Below, one piece after another: positions 9,032 to 18,003 of a stretch of DNA of 64,000 bases. The DNA lies in NCBI GenBank assembly GCA_964223495.1, contig CAXQGL010000060.1, positions 62,001-126,000 on the forward strand, read 5' to 3'. The position numbers were made by a program, and so were the translations under genes. Each line of letters begins with the position of its first letter. Within the stretch, counting starts at the first letter, position 1. The notes beneath the pieces are model-generated. The model had not been told where the DNA came from. It saw nothing but the letters and a program-made list of their open reading frames with translations, and ran no database searches. The DNA is from UBA8752 sp964223495. Its GTDB lineage: Bacteria; Bacteroidota; Bacteroidia; Flavobacteriales_D; Sanyastnellaceae.

Positions 9032-10390
9032 TCAGAACAGCACTTTCTGAAGCGCACCCACGCGGTCGACCTTGATGATTTCGAGGCCTTTGGGTGGTGC
9101 GGGCCCCTTTCCGATGAGGCCGCTGACAATGAGCCGCTCCATGCCCAGTTTGGAGGCCTCCATCATGCGTTGTTCGATGCGGGCCACGGGCCGCACTTCT
9201 CCCGTGAGACCGACCTCACCGCACAACGCGGTCTTCGGATCGAGGGTCAGGTCGAGGGTGGAGCTGAGGATGGCCCCCACGACGGCCAGATCGATTCCGG
9301 GATCCCCCAGACGGATTCCCCCGGCCAGGTTCAGGAAGACATCCGAAGCGCCGAGTTTGAATCCGCACCGCTTCTCCAGAACGGCAAGCAGCATGTTGAG
9401 GCGCTTCAATTCATAGCCTGTTGCAGAGCGCTGGGGCGTACCGTAGACGGCACTGCTGACCAGCGCCTGGATTTCAACCATGATGGGGCGGGCCCCTTCA
9501 ATCGCCACCGCCAATGCCGTGCCGCTCAACCTCGATTGTGTCTGCCCGACCAATGCCCCGGAAGGATCCGTGACAGCGTGCAATCCGTTGCCCCGCATTT
9601 CGAAGATGCCGATCTCCTGGGTGGAGCCGAAGCGGTTCTTCACGGCGCGCAGGATGCGGTAGGCGTGATGACGGTCGCCTTCGAAAGTGAGCACCACATC
9701 CACCATGTGCTCCAGCACCTTGGGACCGGCGATGGCCCCTTCCTTGGTGATGTGGCCAATGAGCACGACGGGGAGCTGCAGTGGCTTGGCGGCCAGGATG
9801 AGTTCAGCGGTCGATTCACGGACTTGCGCCACGCTGCCGGGCGCGCTTTCCACCCTCGGAGAATGCAGGGTTTGTATGGAGTCCACGAACAGCAGGTCCG
9901 GTCGGTGTTCCTTGACGGCTCGGACGATGCCCTCCGTGGAGGTTTCGGGGAGGATGAGGAGTTCGGCCCCCAGCGTCCCCAAGCGATCGGCCCGAAGGCG
10001 GACCTGCTCTGGACTCTCTTCCCCTGAGACGTAGAGGATCTTTCCCTGCGCCTTCATGGCGGTCTGCAGGCTCAGGGTGGATTTGCCTATTCCGGGTTCT
10101 CCCCCGAGCAATACCAACGCCCCTGGAACCAGGCCCCCACCCAGCACGCGGTCGAATTCAGGCTCCCCGGTACCGGCCCGGTCCGTTTTCTGTTCGGTAT
10201 AGTCGATGAGGGGGCGCGCCTCCACCGCACCTGCTGCGACCGCGGAGCGCTCCATCCGAGGATGGGCCGCCTCCCTGAATTCATTGACGGTATTCCAGGA
10301 CTTGCAGCTCGGACAACGGCCGACCCACTGTCCGGTCACATGTCCACAGTCACTGCAGACGAACCGGGTGCGGGTCTTCGCCTTGGCCAC
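9032..10390 (-). CDS. radA: DNA repair protein RadA (Sms)
   Basis: 452 residues, full length. The N-terminal C4 zinc finger is intact (Cys12, Cys15, Cys26, Cys29). The RecA-like ATPase has Walker A GGEPGIGKST at 96-105, a Walker B ending LLFVDSIQTL, and the RadA-specific KNRFG motif. The C-terminal Lon-protease-like domain follows (from about PIMVEIQALV, with LNLAGG and DPGIDLAVVGAI). RadA is a DnaB-like branch-migration helicase that acts on recombination intermediates. It lies 7 bases downstream of the T9SS cargo gene on the same strand and has no visible promoter of its own. It converges with rsmI. Confidence 0.96.
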   Translation of the reverse strand: MAKAKTRTRFVCSDCGHVTGQWVGRCPSCKSWNTVNEFREAAHPRMERSAVAAGAVEARPLIDYTEQKTDRAGTGEPEFDRVLGGGLVPGALVLLGGEPGIGKSTLSLQTAMKAQGKILYVSGEESPEQVRLRADRLGTLGAELLILPETSTEGIVRAVKEHRPDLLFVDSIQTLHSPRVESAPGSVAQVRESTAELILAAKPLQLPVVLIGHITKEGAIAGPKVLEHMVDVVLTFEGDRHHAYRILRAVKNRFGSTQEIGIFEMRGNGLHAVTDPSGALVGQTQSRLSGTALAVAIEGARPIMVEIQALVSSAVYGTPQRSATGYELKRLNMLLAVLEKRCGFKLGASDVFLNLAGGIRLGDPGIDLAVVGAILSSTLDLTLDPKTALCGEVGLTGEVRPVARIEQRMMEASKLGMERLIVSGLIGKGPAPPKGLEIIKVDRVGALQKVLF

Positions 10391-10397
10391 GCCTTGA

Positions 10398-13300
10398 TCA
10401 GCGGACGATGGTCACATACCCACTGAATTCCTTGCCATTGGGAAGGGTGAGCAGGTAGTAATGCGTCCCCGAGGAAGCATCGCGTGCATCCCAGAGGTTG
10501 TCGTAATTGTCGCTCTGGAACACCAGATTGCCCCACCGGTCATAGACCATGAGGACAGCCCCGTTGTATCGGAGCAGGCCTTCGATTTCGAATGTATCGT
10601 TCTTGCCGATGGACCCTTCTGCCGTTCCGGGAGTGAAGATGTTCGGAATCTTGATTTCGCACGCCGAGATCTGGACTTCCCACTCGTAGCTCAGACCGGC
10701 CGGCGTACAGGGGTTGAGGGCCGTTCCGGTCAACAACAAGGGGGAGTACCAATAGGTCGTGTCGAGAATCTGTGCCGACGTGAAGGTGACCTGGTCCTCC
10801 TGCAGGAAGTTGAGGTTGGTCGGGCTTGGGGTGCCGAATTGGAATTCGAGCGTCCAGTTCCAGTCCACGGCGTGGGTGCTGTTCAGTTCAAACGTATTGG
10901 GAATCTCCGGGCAGAGGAACCAATTGATGAAGTCTTCGGTTGGCGGCGTCTGGTCCGGCACCTGGTCACCGAGTTCAACCGGGTATCCCATCCAGACGAA
11001 GGTGCTGTCTTCGAATTCGACACAGCCGAGCGGATCCTCGAAGGTGGCGGTAAGCCAGGTATCGTGGTAGGGGTTGAACGTGGCAGTGTAGGTGCTACCA
11101 ACAGTTCCGTCCTCCCATGTGACCGTCCAGTCATTGTCGGTCAGAGGGTCAATGAGGACCGTGTTGCCACCTTCACAATTGAGGCTGTAGGCCGGAAGCG
11201 GGTTGGGGATGGGCACGAACACCTGGACCTCGGCGCACGCCTCGGCATCACCGCATTCGTTGGTGGCTTCGACACAGTATTCACCTGCACCGCTGGCCGT
11301 GATGACGAAATCGTCCTCATTGAGGTTGGCGTTGTCCAATGTCCACGACACGTCCACACCACTTCCCGGATCGAGTCCCGGATCGAGGACGACGGTTTCT
11401 TCCTCGTCACACACGATGATGTCTTCGAGGTTGGGATCGGCCAGTTCGGAGGTTACGATGGTGAAGGGCAATTCCACGGTTCCGCATGCATTGCTCACTT
11501 CAACACTGAGATCGTAGGTGCCGACGCCGTCGAATTCGTATTCGGCGAAGAAGCCCTGGGCACTTTCGGCGTCGGGCCATTCGATGGGATAGACGGCACC
11601 TTGGTAGAGCGTGTCGATCTGGAAGTTGGCACTTTCTCCATCGCACAGGAGGTAGCTGCCGTCGGCCTGAAGGTTGTCATTGGGACCAATCAGATTGGCA
11701 ATCGGTGTGGTGCTGACCTCCATGGGGTAGCATGCCGCATAGCCGCAGTTGTCGTCCGTGAAGCAGACCTCATAGACGCCGTAACCCGAGGTGGGGTTGA
11801 AGAAGGTGTTGAACTCGGTGGGTGCGGAGAAGGAGCCGGTGCCCACGTTCACGCTCCACGTTCCACCTACCGGGTCCACCTCGCAGTTCGCATTTCCGGA
11901 GTAGACAAGACCGCCTTCTGCCGGCAGGTCGTCGACCGGTTCCGGGTTCTGGGTCGTGCAGTTGTAGACTGTGAAGCTGAAGTCCTGAACAGGGGCGTTT
12001 GGCCCTGTGACGAGCACGATCTCGACCAGATCCCCCAGCGAAACTTCAATGGCGGTGTGTGCCGTGAAGGCTTCGAAGCTCGTGAGCACATAACTCGACT
12101 GGTTGCCATCCGCGTCTGTGACGGTCACTTCCAGGAAGTTGTCGCCTCCCCAACCTGCAGGATCGGAAGCCGACATGTAGACGAGCAGCGGACCCGCATC
12201 CGGAGTAGTGTAACCACCGCTGAATTGCACACTGTACAGGCTGTCGCAGACCGGGGGAATCGTGACCTCGGGAATGACTTGGGTCACCTGCTCCACGTTG
12301 AATACGCGCTGGCCCTGGCAACCGTCGTCGTTGGTCACGAGGATGCGGTATGAACCGGGCGTCACGCCGATGGCCGTATCGCCGAGCTCAGTGGCGGGGA
12401 TGACGATTTCTCCTCCGGCGCCATTCCAGTCGTCGTCCCATTGGTACTCCACGAATTCGTCCATATTCTCGTCACAGACCGTGACGATGGCGGTGTCGTC
12501 ACCGCAGATGGGGTTGGGCTCGATGCAGACGTCCGGTAGGAAATACAGGCTCTGGTAGATGAAGAAATCCTGGGAGGCAGAACACCCTTCATCGATGGAG
12601 GCCGTGACCGTGAAGGTGCCACCGAATGGATATGTGCACTCGGGGCCATCACATCCCAATGTCCACGCGTAGCTGTCGAAGTCGTCGTTGCAGGTGATGG
12701 TCGTTTCCTGACCAGAACAGATGCTGAAGTCACCGTCAATGGTCAATTGCGGCAATTCCACATCGATGACTTCCACCCAATAACTGAGGACGGTTTCTCC
12801 GACCGGGGTGCCGTCATCCGTGGCGGTGATTTCGAGGAAATAGGTGCCCACATTCTCCGGGGTTCCCGCCAGATAGGCGTCCAGATAAGTGACACCATCC
12901 TCCACATAGGTGCCGTTGGACGTGACCGCGGGAACATCGGAAAGCTCAATGGTCACCGTCTGACCGTCCTCCGGAGAGAGGAAGCCCAGATTGAGGTCCA
13001 ACGTGTCGTTGAGGCAGACATACAGGGTGTCGGCGCACCCACCCCCGGGGGTTTCCGTGGGCACAGGCGCCTGGTTGGGGTCCGCACCGGATACGTTGAT
13101 GCAGAAGTCCTTTCCGTTCAGCCAGAAACAGCCGTCCTGGTCAGCCGGACCACCTCCATAGGGCCCGTTGTAGCTGTCGTCCTGGAAATTGAAACGGCCG
13201 AACTGCACGAAGTTGTCACTGTTGTTCTGGACGTCGACGCCCACCGTGGCCGGGTCGGGCCCGCAGCAGCCTCCTTCACCCCCAACATCTCCGTGTGCCC

Positions 13301-14036
13301 ATTCCATGCTTTCGTAGCACAACTGGACATTGTTGCCCCCACCCACAGCGATGGAGCCGTCTGCAGAGAACACCACCTGGTAGCTGACCGTACGGTCGTC
13401 GTGATTGTTGTAGTATCCGACATCCACCCAGTTGACGTAAACGGCATCGGGCGTGATGCGGTAGAAAATGTCACCGGTCAGGCGGTAATCAGCATCACCC
13501 CAATAGCCTGAGATGATGTTGTAATTGGATTCCGGAAGCTCTTCGGGGGTCCAGTCGATCACCGGTTCGGTGAAGGAAATGAGGCCCTTGGAATTGATGT
13601 AGAACTCATCGTATTCCTGACCGAAGAGATTGAAGGAGAAGGGCAGGGACAGCGGGCCATGGGAATAATCCACATCGATGCCCGCACCACCGGTGAACTG
13701 CTGCATGTCCGGCGTGATCTCAACGTAGGATTCCGTGGGCTCAATCCAGCAATCGCACTCGCCGGAGCGCATGAGCCGCTGTTGCTTGCGTGCTTCCTTG
13801 CGTGCGAGGTATTCGGGAGTGCTCTGGTGACGCTCGATGACCGCAATCACCTCGGATTGGTCATATCCCTCCCAATTCCGGTACATCTCCCACTCGTCCC
13901 GGTCCATCATCATGACGGCGAACTCAAACCCTCCGTATTTACTGTACAATGCAGAGATTTCGTTTGGGAGCGTCTCTTGGGCATTGAAAGAAACGGGCAG
14001 GGCACAAACGAGGAGGAGAAGCGTTGAAAATCTCAT
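10398..14036 (-). CDS. large secreted T9SS type B protein with nidogen-like N-terminal region
   Basis: 1,212 residues from the ATG at 14036, which begins a signal peptide (MRFSTLLLLVCALPVSFNAQ). Longer in-frame starts upstream would run into the lepA region. Residues about 95-330 look like a nidogen (NIDO)-type domain: INSKGLISFTEP, ISGYWGDADYR, IFYRITPDAVYVNWVDVGYY, VSYQVVFSADG, and a Cys-rich GGCCGPDPATVGV. Then come several Ig/PKD-like beta modules with paired Cys, and a final CHU_C domain (KIPNIFTPGTAEG, VYDRWGNLVFQS, GTHYYLLTLPNG, GYVTIVR). The role is presumably surface adhesion or matrix binding; the substrate is unknown. Unlike the adhesin at 1426, no PorP/SprF gene is adjacent. Confidence 0.87.
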   Translation of the reverse strand: MRFSTLLLLVCALPVSFNAQETLPNEISALYSKYGGFEFAVMMMDRDEWEMYRNWEGYDQSEVIAVIERHQSTPEYLARKEARKQQRLMRSGECDCWIEPTESYVEITPDMQQFTGGAGIDVDYSHGPLSLPFSFNLFGQEYDEFYINSKGLISFTEPVIDWTPEELPESNYNIISGYWGDADYRLTGDIFYRITPDAVYVNWVDVGYYNNHDDRTVSYQVVFSADGSIAVGGGNNVQLCYESMEWAHGDVGGEGGCCGPDPATVGVDVQNNSDNFVQFGRFNFQDDSYNGPYGGGPADQDGCFWLNGKDFCINVSGADPNQAPVPTETPGGGCADTLYVCLNDTLDLNLGFLSPEDGQTVTIELSDVPAVTSNGTYVEDGVTYLDAYLAGTPENVGTYFLEITATDDGTPVGETVLSYWVEVIDVELPQLTIDGDFSICSGQETTITCNDDFDSYAWTLGCDGPECTYPFGGTFTVTASIDEGCSASQDFFIYQSLYFLPDVCIEPNPICGDDTAIVTVCDENMDEFVEYQWDDDWNGAGGEIVIPATELGDTAIGVTPGSYRILVTNDDGCQGQRVFNVEQVTQVIPEVTIPPVCDSLYSVQFSGGYTTPDAGPLLVYMSASDPAGWGGDNFLEVTVTDADGNQSSYVLTSFEAFTAHTAIEVSLGDLVEIVLVTGPNAPVQDFSFTVYNCTTQNPEPVDDLPAEGGLVYSGNANCEVDPVGGTWSVNVGTGSFSAPTEFNTFFNPTSGYGVYEVCFTDDNCGYAACYPMEVSTTPIANLIGPNDNLQADGSYLLCDGESANFQIDTLYQGAVYPIEWPDAESAQGFFAEYEFDGVGTYDLSVEVSNACGTVELPFTIVTSELADPNLEDIIVCDEEETVVLDPGLDPGSGVDVSWTLDNANLNEDDFVITASGAGEYCVEATNECGDAEACAEVQVFVPIPNPLPAYSLNCEGGNTVLIDPLTDNDWTVTWEDGTVGSTYTATFNPYHDTWLTATFEDPLGCVEFEDSTFVWMGYPVELGDQVPDQTPPTEDFINWFLCPEIPNTFELNSTHAVDWNWTLEFQFGTPSPTNLNFLQEDQVTFTSAQILDTTYWYSPLLLTGTALNPCTPAGLSYEWEVQISACEIKIPNIFTPGTAEGSIGKNDTFEIEGLLRYNGAVLMVYDRWGNLVFQSDNYDNLWDARDASSGTHYYLLTLPNGKEFSGYVTIVR

Positions 14037-14057
14037 GGCGTTGGTTCTCGCGGGGGC

Positions 14058-14065
14058 GCAATATA
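14058..14065 (-). promoter_or_regulatory. possible -7 box for the T9SS cargo gene
   Basis: TATATTGC on the minus strand, 21 bases upstream of the ATG at 14036. It differs from the Bacteroidota consensus TAnnTTTG at the last two positions. It lies in the 166-base divergent region with lepA. Confidence 0.3.
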
Positions 14066-14185
14066 CCGCACTCTGTGTGCACTCCGGCGCGAAACGGGAC
14101 GCGGAGGGCACATGAGGCTGAAACTGCGAAAACGAAACGCGCTTTGAGGGGCCTTGGTTGCGCACCAATCGGGCCTTTGAGGGCG

Positions 14186-14193
14186 TACTTTTG
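14186..14193 (+). promoter_or_regulatory. -7 promoter box for lepA
   Basis: TACTTTTG, an exact match to TAnnTTTG. Nine bases separate it from the lepA ATG, which would leave a leader of only about five bases. It also favours the start at 14203 over any upstream in-frame codon. Confidence 0.5.
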
Positions 14194-14202
14194 CGCCAGC
14201 AC

Positions 14203-15990
14203 ATGGAACACATCCGGAATTTCTGCATCATTGCCCACATCGATCACGGCAAGAGCACCCTGGCGGACCGTCTGCTCCAAGTCACGGGAACCGTTGACGA
14301 AAGGCAGTTGCAGGAGCAGACGCTGGACGACATGGACTTGGAGCGCGAGCGTGGAATCACCATCAAGAGTCACGCGATCCAGATGCGCTACTCGAAGGAC
14401 GGTCAAGAGTATGTGCTCAACCTGATCGATACGCCCGGCCACGTGGATTTCAGTTACGAGGTCAGCCGTTCCATCGCGGCATGTGAGGGGGCCCTGCTCA
14501 TCGTGGACGCCACACAAGGCATCGAGGCCCAGACGATTTCCAACCTCTACCTCGCCATCGAGCACGACCTCGAGATCATTCCCGTGCTCAACAAGATGGA
14601 CCTTCCCAGCGCGGACCCTGAAGAGGTCATGGACCAGATCGTGGACCTGATCGGTTGCGATCCCGAGGACATCCTTCCAGCCAGCGGCAAGACGGGGCTG
14701 GGTGTGGACAAGATCCTGGAGGCCATTGTAGAGCGGGTACCGGCCCCGAAGGGCGACCCGACAGCGCCGCTCCAGGCCATGATCTTCGACAGCGTCTTCA
14801 ATTCGTTCCGCGGCATCATCGCCTATTACCGCGTCCTCAACGGAGAGATCAAGAAGGGTGACCGCGTTCGATTCTTCAATACCGGAAGGGAGTACAATGC
14901 GGATGAGATCGGGGTGCTCGGCCTGGATCTTCAGCCGGAGCAAACCGTGAAGACGGGCAATGTGGGCTACATCATTTCGGGCATCAAGAACGCCAAGGAG
15001 GTCAAGGTCGGGGACACCCTGACGTTGGCAGCAGCTCCATGTGAAAAGGCCGTCAAGGGCTTCGAGGATGTCAAGCCCATGGTGTTCGCGGGCATTTACC
15101 CGGTCGATACCGAGGATTATGAGGAATTGCGCTACAGCATGGAGAAGCTGCAGCTGAACGATGCTTCACTGGTCTTCGAACCGGAGAGTTCGGCAGCCCT
15201 GGGCTTCGGATTCCGGTGCGGTTTCCTCGGGATGCTCCATATGGAAATCGTGCAGGAACGCCTCGAGCGGGAGTTCAACATGACGGTGATCACGACGGTG
15301 CCGAACGTGAGTTACATCTGCTACCCCAAGAAGGGAGAGCCCATCGTGATCAACAATCCGTCCGAGTTGCCGGATCCCGGCAAACTGGACCATGTGGAGG
15401 AGCCGTTCATCAAGGCTCAGGTCATCACGAAGGCCGAATACGTCGGCGCGATCATGAACCTCTGCATCGACAAGCGTGGTGTCCTGCAGAACCAGGTCTA
15501 CCTCACGTCGGACCGGGTGGAGTTGACCTTCTCCATGCCCTTGGGTGAAATCGTCTTCGATTTCTACGACAAGCTGAAGAGCGTTTCGCGGGGATATGCC
15601 TCCTTCGACTATTTCCCGGACCAGTATCACCCGTCACAACTCGTCAAGCTCGACATCCTCATCAACGGAGACCAGGTGGATGCCCTTTCAGCCTTGGTTC
15701 ACCGTTCAAACGCCTTCGATCTTGGAAAGAAGATCTGCGCCAAGCTGAAGGAGTTGATTCCGAGGCAGCAGTTCATGATTGCGCTGCAGGCGGCCATCGG
15801 TTCCAAGATCATCGCCCGGGAGACCATCAAGCCGGTTCGCAAGGACGTGACGGCGAAGTGCTACGGCGGTGACATCACGCGGAAGCGGAAACTGCTCGAA
15901 AAGCAGAAGAAGGGAAAGAAACGGATGCGCCAGGTGGGCTCGGTGGAAGTCCCACAGGAGGCCTTCCTCGCCGTGCTCAAACTGGACTGA
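14203..15990 (+). CDS. lepA: elongation factor 4 (LepA), ribosome back-translocase GTPase
   Basis: 595 residues, typical length. The start MEHIRNFCIIAHIDHGKST matches the usual LepA N-terminus, so 14203 is chosen. G motifs: AHIDHGKS at 10-17, switch I with ERERGITIKS, DTPGHVDF, and NKMDLP. Domains II-III and V follow, then the LepA-specific C-terminus (AKCYGGDITRKRKLLEKQKK, near KKRMRQVGSV). EF-4 binds stalled or mistranslocated ribosomes and aids elongation under stress and ribosome biogenesis. It is transcribed away from the T9SS cargo gene and converges with rlmN (19 bases between stops). Confidence 0.97.
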   Translation: MEHIRNFCIIAHIDHGKSTLADRLLQVTGTVDERQLQEQTLDDMDLERERGITIKSHAIQMRYSKDGQEYVLNLIDTPGHVDFSYEVSRSIAACEGALLIVDATQGIEAQTISNLYLAIEHDLEIIPVLNKMDLPSADPEEVMDQIVDLIGCDPEDILPASGKTGLGVDKILEAIVERVPAPKGDPTAPLQAMIFDSVFNSFRGIIAYYRVLNGEIKKGDRVRFFNTGREYNADEIGVLGLDLQPEQTVKTGNVGYIISGIKNAKEVKVGDTLTLAAAPCEKAVKGFEDVKPMVFAGIYPVDTEDYEELRYSMEKLQLNDASLVFEPESSAALGFGFRCGFLGMLHMEIVQERLEREFNMTVITTVPNVSYICYPKKGEPIVINNPSELPDPGKLDHVEEPFIKAQVITKAEYVGAIMNLCIDKRGVLQNQVYLTSDRVELTFSMPLGEIVFDFYDKLKSVSRGYASFDYFPDQYHPSQLVKLDILINGDQVDALSALVHRSNAFDLGKKICAKLKELIPRQQFMIALQAAIGSKIIARETIKPVRKDVTAKCYGGDITRKRKLLEKQKKGKKRMRQVGSVEVPQEAFLAVLKLD

Positions 15991-16009
15991 CCCGCTCGCA
16001 CTTCGGGAC

Positions 16010-17065
16010 TCAGCCCTGCGCCAGCTTGTTCTTGTTGGCCAGTTGGCCGCAAGCCGCGTCGATGTCTTCTCCTCTCGAGCGCCGGACGTTGACCACCATG
16101 TTGAATTTGTCCTCGAGCAGCGCCTTGAAGGCATCCGTCTTGCCGTGGTCCGCCTTGCTGAACGCGCCATCATCAATGGGATTGTATTCGATGAGGTTCA
16201 CCTTGCAGGGCACGCAGGCGGCGAAACGGGCAAGGTCCCGGGCATCATCCAGGTCGTCGTTGAATCCACCCAGCAGGATGTATTCGAAGGTGACCCGGGT
16301 GCCCGTTTTCTCATGGAAATGCACCAATGCGTCCCTCAGTGATGCGAGGTCGTTGGTTTCATTGATCTCCATGATCCTATTCCGCTTTTCATCTTCCGCA
16401 GCATGAAGGCTCAGGGCAAGGTTGAACTTCACTTCGTCATCACCGAGTTTTCGGATCATCTTGGAAATGCCGGCCGTTGAAACCGTGATGCGCTTCGGAC
16501 TCATGCCCAGACCGGGTGTGCCGGTAATGCGCTCGACCGACTGGATGACGTTGCGATAATTCAGGAGCGGCTCTCCCATCCCCATGTAGACGATGTTGGT
16601 CAGCCGATGTCCATGATGCCGCTCCGCGAGCGCCGCGATGTGCCTGACCTGATCGACGATTTCACCGGCCGTGAGGTTGCGGAGGAGCTTGAGTCTGCCC
16701 GTCGCACAGAAGGCACAGGAAAGGCTGCACCCCACTTGGCTGCTGATGCACGCGGTCATGCGGTCCTTTGCGGGAATCAAAACCCCCTCGACCACCTTTC
16801 CCGTCTCGATGGGGAAGGCGCATTTGACCGTGCCGTCCACACTGACCTGCTCTTCTTCCGCCACAATGGGGGACAGCTCGAATTCCCGTCCCAATGAATC
16901 CCGGAACGCCTGCGGAAGGTTGGTCATGTCCTCGAATCGGCCCACCCCCTTGGACCAGAGCCAATCGGCCAACTGCTTGCCCCGAAAGGCAGGCTGACCC
17001 AATTGGACTGCAGCATCCTTCAGACCCTGATCATCGAGGGCTCGGATATCATTGGTTGCGGCCAT
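16010..17065 (-). CDS. rlmN: 23S rRNA (adenine(2503)-C2)-methyltransferase RlmN
   Basis: 351 residues. The radical-SAM cluster CxxxCxxC is Cys113, Cys117, Cys120 within VGCSLSCAFCATG. GMGEPLLNYRNV, the SAM site TVSTAGI and the C-terminal GEDIDAACGQL (the methyl-carrying Cys) are all present, so the dual-Cys mechanism is intact. It methylates A2503 in the peptidyl-transferase centre and also tRNA A37. RlmN is favoured over Cfr because Cfr would be unusual in a plain housekeeping context. A TAACTTCG box lies 7 bases before the ATG. Confidence 0.96.
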   Translation of the reverse strand: MAATNDIRALDDQGLKDAAVQLGQPAFRGKQLADWLWSKGVGRFEDMTNLPQAFRDSLGREFELSPIVAEEEQVSVDGTVKCAFPIETGKVVEGVLIPAKDRMTACISSQVGCSLSCAFCATGRLKLLRNLTAGEIVDQVRHIAALAERHHGHRLTNIVYMGMGEPLLNYRNVIQSVERITGTPGLGMSPKRITVSTAGISKMIRKLGDDEVKFNLALSLHAAEDEKRNRIMEINETNDLASLRDALVHFHEKTGTRVTFEYILLGGFNDDLDDARDLARFAACVPCKVNLIEYNPIDDGAFSKADHGKTDAFKALLEDKFNMVVNVRRSRGEDIDAACGQLANKNKLAQG

Positions 17066-17072
17066 GACGCCG

Positions 17073-17080
17073 CGAAGTTA
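17073..17080 (-). promoter_or_regulatory. -7 promoter box for rlmN
   Basis: TAACTTCG on the minus strand, 7 bases before the rlmN ATG. The same octamer precedes pepP (29204-29211) and the prenyl synthase gene (54638-54645). Confidence 0.45.
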
Positions 17081-17123
17081 GCGGCGCGGATGCGCATCAA
17101 GTGCGTGCCGGTACAATCCCCAC

Positions 17124-17885
17124 TCAGGCCACCGCGGCATCGAAGCCATTGCCTTCCTCGGAAGAGAGCATCTCGGCCATCCTCCGGCGCAGGTCTTCAC
17201 GTTTGCGGACGGCAAGTGCGATTTCCTTGCCATTGACCAATGTGATGGAGTTCGTGCGGTAGTTGCACTGCCGAATCTTGTTCAAATGGACAAGCTGGCT
17301 GTTGTGCACCCGAACAAACTTGGGGTTGTTGATCAGACTCTCCACGTATTTGAGGTTCTTGGAGACCATGAGACGACCGCCATCCGTCTTGTAGATGCAG
17401 GCATAACTGCCGCTGGCTTCTACGTGGAGGATTTCGGAATGACGGATGAAGTGGCGTTGGCCCGACGTAGTGATTTCGAGCTTGCGGTGGAAGTCACCGT
17501 TCTCGATCATCTTGATCCGGTAGTGTTCCCGAATGCGCTCTGCACATGCTTTCAGGTCAGTCGGATCGACGGGTTTAAGCAGATAGTCGAAGGCTTGCCT
17601 TCGGATGGCGTCGATGGCATAGTCCTGGTAGGTGGTGTAGAATACCACATAGAACTCTCGGTCATCAAAGCGGTCGATGAGATCCAACCCGGATTCGAAG
17701 GGCATGCGGATGTCGACGAAGACGATGTGGGGGCGGCCGCTACGTATGGCATCATAACCGATGCGGGCGTTCGGGGCTTGGTCTATGACCCTGATGAAGG
17801 GGCAGTGGCGTTCAAGCTGGCTGTGCAGAACCTCGCGGGCGGGCGCCTCATCATCAACGATGATGGCATCGAGCTGGGCATTCAT
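17124..17885 (-). CDS. LytTR-family response regulator
   Basis: 253 residues from the ATG at 17885; an ATG at 17909 and a GTG at 17930 are in-frame alternatives. The receiver domain has IIVDDEAP (acidic pair 11-12), phospho-acceptor Asp58 in VFVDIRMP, YTTYQ and the conserved Lys in LLKPVDP. A LytTR DNA-binding domain follows (FIRHSEILHVEASGSYACIY, FVRVHNSQLVHLNKI). Such regulators usually pair with a membrane histidine kinase of the LytS/5TM type, but none is adjacent here. It follows a 73-base AT-rich gap after the serine hydrolase gene, so it may have its own promoter. Targets are unknown. Confidence 0.92.
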   Translation of the reverse strand: MNAQLDAIIVDDEAPAREVLHSQLERHCPFIRVIDQAPNARIGYDAIRSGRPHIVFVDIRMPFESGLDLIDRFDDREFYVVFYTTYQDYAIDAIRRQAFDYLLKPVDPTDLKACAERIREHYRIKMIENGDFHRKLEITTSGQRHFIRHSEILHVEASGSYACIYKTDGGRLMVSKNLKYVESLINNPKFVRVHNSQLVHLNKIRQCNYRTNSITLVNGKEIALAVRKREDLRRRMAEMLSSEEGNGFDAAVA

Positions 17886-17910
17886 TAGCGGACGATTTGG
17901 TTGTCGCATG

Positions 17911-17925
17911 GCAGGAGTTTCCTGC
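17911..17925 (-). repeat. short inverted repeat just upstream of the LytTR regulator start
   Basis: GCAGG-N5-CCTGC directly precedes the in-frame ATG at 17909. It could be an operator half-site pair or a small leader hairpin, or chance. LytTR proteins often bind direct rather than inverted repeats, so autoregulation is not implied. Confidence 0.25.
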
Positions 17926-18003
17926 AACACTACAAACCCTAATATACGAATTGAACTTTATAAAAAGCAAATTCGTGGAAGATAGAATTCGATTTGTATC
18001 TGT

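Noticed and set aside
10461..12353. Long open frame on the plus strand opposite the T9SS cargo gene
   Set aside because: It is the antisense shadow of a GC-rich gene with clear domains and signal peptide on the minus strand; it has no recognisable motif.
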